From: Streptomyces acidiscabies | GTDB taxonomy: Bacteria > Actinomycetota > Actinomycetes > Streptomycetales > Streptomycetaceae | NCBI RefSeq assembly: GCF_020010905.1 | Contig: NZ_JAGJBY010000002.1 | Location: 2,914,001 to 2,978,000, forward strand | Reading direction: 5' to 3' | Length of the DNA stretch: 64,000 nt | Part shown: positions 60,267-64,000 of the stretch, piece after piece | Layout: every line of letters begins with the position of its first letter | How positions within the stretch are numbered: the first letter of the stretch is position 1 | Made by a program: the position numbers and the translations under genes | The notes under the pieces: model-generated | The model's input: the letters and a program-made list of their open reading frames with translations, nothing else | Databases searched by the model: none | Told to the model about the DNA's origin: nothing

Positions 60267-60476
60267 TCAGGGACACCATCCCCGTACGAGCTTGAAGAAA
60301 TCCGCCTCGTTCCCCGTGAGGCCCGCCTGCCGCAATGCCTCCTCCGCCTCCGCGAGCACCGACTCCGGGACGACCCGCACCTCTCCGTCGTACGCGGCGG
60401 CCACGGTGTTCAGGAGTCGCAAGTACGCCTGGACTGCGGCGCGTTCACGGTCGGTCAGTACGGAGGTGGTGGGCAT
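60267..60476 (-). CDS. Small helical protein of unknown function
   Basis: 69 residues. Starts MPTTSVLTDRERAAVQAYL with GGGGAG upstream, then an Ala/Glu-rich helix (PESVLAEAEEALRQAGL) and ends DFFKLVRGWCP with one cysteine. No homologous family recognised; the composition and length suit a small cytoplasmic DNA- or protein-binding factor. It is convergent with the PPTase (3 bp gap). A longer frame to 60560 lacks a ribosome site. Confidence 0.6.
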   Translation of the reverse strand: MPTTSVLTDRERAAVQAYLRLLNTVAAAYDGEVRVVPESVLAEAEEALRQAGLTGNEADFFKLVRGWCP

Positions 60477-60617
60477 GGGCGGCTCTCCCCTGGTCGGCGT
60501 CGGCTGGTTGGTCTCGTCGTACCGTCCAGCTTGCCGCCCGCCACTGACAATCGCCCTCAACCCCGTTGCGATGCGCTCCGGTTCACCTGCATAGCGGACG
60601 TCATGTTCGGCCGCGCG

Positions 60618-61157
60618 TCACTTCCCGTCCTGCCGCAGATACCCGAGCGACGCCTCGATCCGCCCCGCCAGCCGGTCGCGGCGGCCCTTCTCCGGCGTCC
60701 CCGCGAGCAGCCCCCGGCAGCGGCTCGCCAGCAGCAGGCCGAAGGTCTCCGCCTCGCGCTCGTCGGCCTCGTCGAAGCGCGTGCGCGCGGCGACCCGGCG
60801 CACGGTCTCCTGGAGGTCGGCGCCGTCGCACAGCAGGCGCGTGGCGACGACGGCGCCCGCGACGGGGTGGCCGTGGTGCCCGGCGGTCATGTGCCACAGC
60901 TCGTGTCCGAGGATGACCAGTTGATGTTCGGGCGCGGTCCGTTCCTCGATCACCACGAGGTCCTGGTCGGTCATGTCCAGCCACAGCCCGCTCGCCGTAC
61001 CGACCGGGAACGCGGCCGTACGGAAGTGCACGGGACGGCCCCGCCGGCGGCTCATCGCGGCGCACAGACCGGCGTACACGTCCCCGGGCGCCGCAGGTGC
61101 GTCGAGGGCCAGTCCGGCGAGGAGTTCGCCGCACAGCCGTCGCATCCGCCTGCTCAT
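60618..61157 (-). CDS. ImmA/IrrE-like HExxH protein
   Basis: 179 residues. The zinc-metalloprotease motif HELWH is at residues 85-89 (LGHELWHMTAGHHG), with a downstream EREAETFGLLL helix that can provide the third ligand. Similar proteins are annotated as toxin components or IrrE/ImmA peptidases that cleave a partner repressor. ATG at 61157 with GGAGG upstream. It follows the XRE gene by 20 bp in the same operon, the usual arrangement of a repressor and its protease. Target unproven. Confidence 0.8.
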   Translation of the reverse strand: MSRRMRRLCGELLAGLALDAPAAPGDVYAGLCAAMSRRRGRPVHFRTAAFPVGTASGLWLDMTDQDLVVIEERTAPEHQLVILGHELWHMTAGHHGHPVAGAVVATRLLCDGADLQETVRRVAARTRFDEADEREAETFGLLLASRCRGLLAGTPEKGRRDRLAGRIEASLGYLRQDGK

Positions 61158-61177
61158 GCCCACCGTCCTCCGGGAGT

Positions 61178-61825
61178 TCACGACTCGGGTCGCTTGACGC
61201 TCTCCAGCAGCATGTCCAGCCACTCGGCGACCTTGTCGCGGTGCTGGTCGGTGGGGAGTTGGGCGGCGCGCCAGGCGATCCCGCGCACGCCGTGGTCCTG
61301 GAGGAGCCGCTCCAGCGGGTCCGCAGCGGAGGCGGCCTCGCGCGTGGCGAGCTGCTGGAGGAGTTCCTGTTCGGTGTGGAGCAGGACACTGGCGAGCGCC
61401 TCGGGGTCCTCGGCGGTCAGGAAGCCCGCGTGGACGCGGAAGAACCGCTGGATCGCGTCGCAGTGCTCCATCGTGGGCCGCCGGTCGCCGTTGATCAGCG
61501 CGCCCGCCTGCTGCCGGGACATGCCCGCGCCGTCCGCGATCTCCTGTTGCGTGTACTTGCGCCCGTCCGGCTTGAGGCGGGTGCGCCGCAGCAGCCCGAG
61601 CCGCTGGAGGAAGCGGGCCTGTACGTCGGGCTCGCCCGCCGGGCGCCCGCTCAGCAGCGCCTTGACGACGGGCTCGGGCACCCCGGACGACACCGACAGC
61701 CGGGGGACGTCGAAGACCTGCGCGTACGGCACGCCGAGGCGGTCGGCGAGCGCGGTGACCCGGGCGACGAGAGCCGACAGCGAAGCCGTCGCCGGGTCGC
61801 CAGCAGCCTCGTAGCCATCCGTCAC
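61178..61825 (-). CDS. XRE-type helix-turn-helix regulator with C-terminal sensor region
   Basis: 215 residues. The main HTH is KYTQQEIADGAGMSRQQAGA followed by LINGDRRPTMEHCDAIQRFF. An N-terminal ~60-residue segment (RLGVPYAQVFDVPRLSVSSG) looks like a degenerate first HTH. The C-terminal half is helical (HTEQELLQQLATREA). GTG start with GGAGA upstream. Paired with the HExxH gene and divergent from the MmyB-like gene, so it probably represses both by binding the 207-bp promoter interval. Confidence 0.82.
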   Translation of the reverse strand: MTDGYEAAGDPATASLSALVARVTALADRLGVPYAQVFDVPRLSVSSGVPEPVVKALLSGRPAGEPDVQARFLQRLGLLRRTRLKPDGRKYTQQEIADGAGMSRQQAGALINGDRRPTMEHCDAIQRFFRVHAGFLTAEDPEALASVLLHTEQELLQQLATREAASAADPLERLLQDHGVRGIAWRAAQLPTDQHRDKVAEWLDMLLESVKRPES

Positions 61826-62032
61826 GGAACAGGTCTCCTACATCTCTCGCGAACGCCCCGCGTCCCGACCGGCCGAAACCGCCTCCTCCGCACCGACGGT
61901 CACACTCATCCATACCGGCAGTCACGGTCAACTGCCCGGAGGGTAACCGGTTTTTCGAACTCACATCCAGGTCTCGCCACAACTGTGGCCAATTTCAGCC
62001 GTCAACAAACGCCGAATGCCACGATAGTTGAC
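61826..62032. promoter_or_regulatory. Divergent promoter region of XRE and MmyB-like genes
   Basis: AT-richer than its surroundings. GTCAAC (62001-62006) and GTTGAC (62027-62032) form an inverted repeat with a 20-bp spacer, ending at the MmyB-like start codon. GATAGT (62023-62028) could be a -10 element, which would place the start very close to the ATG. Binding protein not known. Confidence 0.45.
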
Positions 62033-62776
62033 ATGACGAGTGCGGGGACCGGAGGATCGGGGCGCCGCGAGACGGCCGCATCAGGCAAGAGGGGTGACCT
62101 CCCGATGGCATACAGGGCAGGTGGGCAGCGGCCTGTGCCGCCGTCCCGCCCCGAGGGGCCCGAGGCCCACGCGTACCTCCAGGACTACGCCGCGCTGCTG
62201 GACGCGGTCTCCTTCCCGTCCGTCGTGCTCGACCAGCGCTGGGGCGCGGTCATCGCGAACACCGCTTTCCGGACACTTTTCCGGGAGGTCGGCCCGCATC
62301 CCACGGCCATGCCCGACGACAACTTCCTGCGCTTCGTCCTCTTCCACCCCGACGCCTCGCTCGTCCTCGGCGACCACGAGTCGCGCTGGTGCCTGCCGAT
62401 GCTCGCGCAGTTCGCCGCGGCCCTGGAACGGGACGGCGACGACCGCGAACTCCAGGCCGTACGGCGGGAGATCGCGCAGGACCCGATCATGGAGGCCGCC
62501 TACCGGCACGGCCTGCCGCGCTGGATCCGCGAGGTCGGCCCCGCCGCCACGGCCCTCGACGGCGCGGTCCGCCCCCTCCTGCACCCCGACCCGCGCTGGG
62601 GCGCCACCGACTGCCGCGTCGTCACCGAGGTGACCAAGGCCCTTCAGGACATGGGGTGTACGAGGCTGACGCTGGTCCTGCGGGAGCCTCGGAGGGCGCC
62701 GCACGGGGGGCGCCGGGGTGGGGCGCGGGCTGCGCGCAGGGGGGCGAGTCACCTGACGGTGGTGCCGGAAGTCTGA
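62033..62776 (+). CDS. MmyB-like ligand-binding (PAS-type) protein without HTH
   Basis: 247 residues. The region 47-215 matches the MmyB/MLTR ligand-binding domain that normally follows an XRE HTH in actinobacterial regulators: LLDAVSFPSVVLDQRWGAVIANTAF, DDNFLRFVLFHPDASLVLGDHE, WCLPMLAQFAAALERDGDD (each read in parts). Here the HTH is absent and only a ~45-residue basic/Gly-rich N-terminus precedes it, so it may act as a sensor or modulator instead of a DNA binder. The C-terminus is Arg/Gly-rich. ATG at 62033; leaderless transcript plausible. It is divergent from the XRE gene. Confidence 0.75.
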   Translation: MTSAGTGGSGRRETAASGKRGDLPMAYRAGGQRPVPPSRPEGPEAHAYLQDYAALLDAVSFPSVVLDQRWGAVIANTAFRTLFREVGPHPTAMPDDNFLRFVLFHPDASLVLGDHESRWCLPMLAQFAAALERDGDDRELQAVRREIAQDPIMEAAYRHGLPRWIREVGPAATALDGAVRPLLHPDPRWGATDCRVVTEVTKALQDMGCTRLTLVLREPRRAPHGGRRGGARAARRGASHLTVVPEV

Positions 62777-62779
62777 GTT

Positions 62780-63721
62780 TCAGAGATCCAGTACCAGCCG
62801 GTCGCCCTTGCACCTCGACACGCAGATCATCATCGTCTCTCCGGCTTCCTGTTCCTCCGCCGTCAGCACCGAGTCCCGGTGGTCCACCGCCCCTTCGAGG
62901 ACGTCGGTCTCGCAGGTGCCGCACGTCCCCTCCGTGCACGAGTACAGGACCTCGACCCCGGCCGCCCGCACCGCGTCGAGCACCGAGACGTCCGCCCCGA
63001 CCGTGACCGTACGGCCGCTGCGCTCCAGGACGACCTCAAACTCGCTATTGATGGCGCCTAGTTGGGGGGTGCGCGGCTGGAACCGCTCGACGTGCAGCGC
63101 TCCCGACGGGCACCGGCTCTCCACCGCGTCGAGCAACGGCCCTGGCCCGCAGCAGTAGACGAGGGTGTCGCCGGGCAACTCGTCCAGCACCGGCCCGAGT
63201 TCGAGCAGCGCCCCGGTCTCGTCCTGCGGCGCGACGGTCACCCGGTCGCCGTAGCGCAGGAGTTGGTCCGTGAACGCCATCGACCGCCGCGAACGGCCGC
63301 CGTACAACAGGGTCCACTCAGCGCCGGACGCCTCGGCGGCGGCGAGCATCGGCAGCAGCGGGGTGATGCCGATGCCCCCGGCGACGAAGCGGTAGCGGGG
63401 TGCGGGCAGGAGGGGGAAGTTGTTGCGGGGGCCGCGTATCCCGACTTTGTCGCCGGGCGCCAACTCGCCGTGCACATAAGCCGATCCGCCTCTGCCGTCC
63501 ACCTCCCTCAGCACCGCGATCCGCCACTCGTGCCGGTCCGCCGGGTCGCCGCACAGCGAGTACTGCCGCTCCAGGCCGGGCGCGAGGAGGAGGTCGACGT
63601 GGGCGCCGGGCTCCCAGGCGGGCAGGGGGTCGCCTAGCGGGTGGCGCAGGGACAGCAGGCGTACACCCTCGGCCGGGGTGGCGATCTGATGGACGGTCAG
63701 CTCACCGTCGTACGCGGTCAC
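62780..63721 (-). CDS. PDR/VanB-type oxidoreductase (FMN, NAD, [2Fe-2S])
   Basis: 313 residues. An FMN/FAD-binding N-terminal barrel has ERQYSLCGDPAD. A nucleotide-binding middle has VAGGIGITPLLPML and CCGPGPLLDAV. A plant-type ferredoxin domain carries CTEGTCGTC and a fourth Cys in MMICVSRCKG. It passes electrons from NAD(P)H to an oxygenase. GTG at 63721 overlaps the stop of the small upstream gene (GTGA). It is probably the reductase of an oxygenase or demethylase whose main subunits lie off the window to the right. Convergent with the MmyB-like gene (3 bp gap). Confidence 0.9.
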   Translation of the reverse strand: MTAYDGELTVHQIATPAEGVRLLSLRHPLGDPLPAWEPGAHVDLLLAPGLERQYSLCGDPADRHEWRIAVLREVDGRGGSAYVHGELAPGDKVGIRGPRNNFPLLPAPRYRFVAGGIGITPLLPMLAAAEASGAEWTLLYGGRSRRSMAFTDQLLRYGDRVTVAPQDETGALLELGPVLDELPGDTLVYCCGPGPLLDAVESRCPSGALHVERFQPRTPQLGAINSEFEVVLERSGRTVTVGADVSVLDAVRAAGVEVLYSCTEGTCGTCETDVLEGAVDHRDSVLTAEEQEAGETMMICVSRCKGDRLVLDL

Positions 63722-63876
63722 TTGGCGCCCTCCGTCTCGTGGCCGCGCGGGTGCGCCAGCATCCACTCCCACATCTCCACCGGGTCCTGCGCGGTGTGTT
63801 CGCGTCCGCAGTGGCAGGTGCCGTGCAGGACGTCGGTGCCCGGGAGCCAGGCGACGCGGTAGACCTCGCCGGTCAC
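63718..63876 (-). CDS. Small CxC-containing partner of the PDR reductase
   Basis: 52 residues, not long enough for most gene finders. The sequence includes VAWLPGTDVLHGTCHCGREH and ends HETEGAK. The central CHCG and nearby His residues could bind a metal. GTG at 63876 overlaps the end of the next upstream gene (GTGA), and its own stop overlaps the reductase start. Tight coupling on both sides argues that it is real and part of the same enzyme system. Family not recognised. Confidence 0.7.
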   Translation of the reverse strand: MTGEVYRVAWLPGTDVLHGTCHCGREHTAQDPVEMWEWMLAHPRGHETEGAK

Positions 63877-64000
63877 AGGGCCCGCTCCACGGGCTTGGCG
63901 CCCTCCTCGACCAGACGCGCGAGGATACGGCGCGCGGCGAGGCCGCCGGTGTCGATGTTGATGCTCAGCTCCTGGTAGCCGTCGCGCTCCGAACCCAGCG
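63873..64000 (-). CDS. Unidentified protein, 3' end only
   Basis: The last ~42 codons of a minus-strand gene: reading LGSERDGYQELSINIDTGGL then AARRILARLVEEGAKPVERAL before TGA. The piece resembles the C-terminal strand-helix of P-loop kinases or oxygenase partners, but it is too short to assign. It is the upstream gene of the PDR operon and its stop overlaps the small gene's start. Confidence 0.5.
   Translation of the reverse strand, partial: LGSERDGYQELSINIDTGGLAARRILARLVEEGAKPVERAL

Noticed and set aside
60618..61825. Prophage or integrative element
   Set aside because: XRE plus HExxH genes suggest it, but no integrase, attachment repeat, or phage structural gene is visible.

Overview
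The window is very GC-rich, with the GTG starts, ATGA/GTGA gene overlaps, strong third-position GC bias and gene content of a Streptomyces chromosome (or a close relative). Supporting markers are a split-type pentose-phosphate operon with opcA, sugar ABC importers without their own ATPase, twin-arginine and lipoprotein exports, and an FxSxx-COOH peptide locus. No tRNA, rRNA, transposase, integrase or CRISPR array was seen. The first and last genes are cut by the window edges.

Layout. 1-9.5 kb: end of a saccharopine dehydrogenase-like gene, a class C beta-lactamase-like hydrolase, a TetR-controlled efflux pump with a paired operator, a PPOX/F420 protein, a quinate/shikimate uptake and dehydrogenase module with its TetR regulator, and a membrane protein of unknown role. 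9.6-18.4 kb: one operon tkt-tal-zwf-opcA-pgi-gnd-histidine phosphatase (minus strand). This is the classic second pentose-phosphate cluster and it lacks 6-phosphogluconolactonase. A divergent AraC regulator follows. 19.5-22.1 kb: a degenerate GyrB-like ATPase domain protein, a small secreted protein and a GH16/CBM6 beta-glucanase under a LacI-type palindrome. 22.2-28.8 kb: an IclR/MHS-transporter pair and a MarR-governed operon of SDR, amidohydrolase, acyl-CoA ligase and MaoC hydratase.

28.9-37.6 kb is the most striking region: a five-gene FxSxx-COOH operon. It has a 60-residue precursor ending FQSSI, a radical SAM/SPASM maturase fused to a domain that looks like an inactivated HExxH peptide-modification domain, an AAC(3)-family acetyltransferase, a TIR-like protein (FxsC), and a 1354-residue KGGTGR-ATPase/TIR-like/NB-ARC/TPR protein. 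The family is known by name, but its biology is essentially open; the NLR-like architecture suggests a sensing or conflict role.

37.6-56.9 kb: an alpha/beta hydrolase, a PaaX-like regulator, then a glycan-use island. On the minus strand lie PfkB kinase, lipoprotein binding protein, two permeases, GH2 beta-galactosidase and two Tat-exported phosphoesterases. On the plus strand lie a DeoR regulator, GH4 6-phospho-glycosidase, GH38 alpha-mannosidase (behind a LacI-type palindrome) and GH29 alpha-fucosidase. Together they look like import and intracellular breakdown of Gal/Man/Fuc-containing oligosaccharides. 57-64 kb: an ATP-grasp enzyme, metallophosphoesterase and stand-alone phosphopantetheinyl transferase; an XRE/ImmA-like pair divergent from an MmyB-type ligand-binding protein; and a PDR-type oxidoreductase with a small cysteine-containing partner. 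All functions are read from sequence motifs alone.
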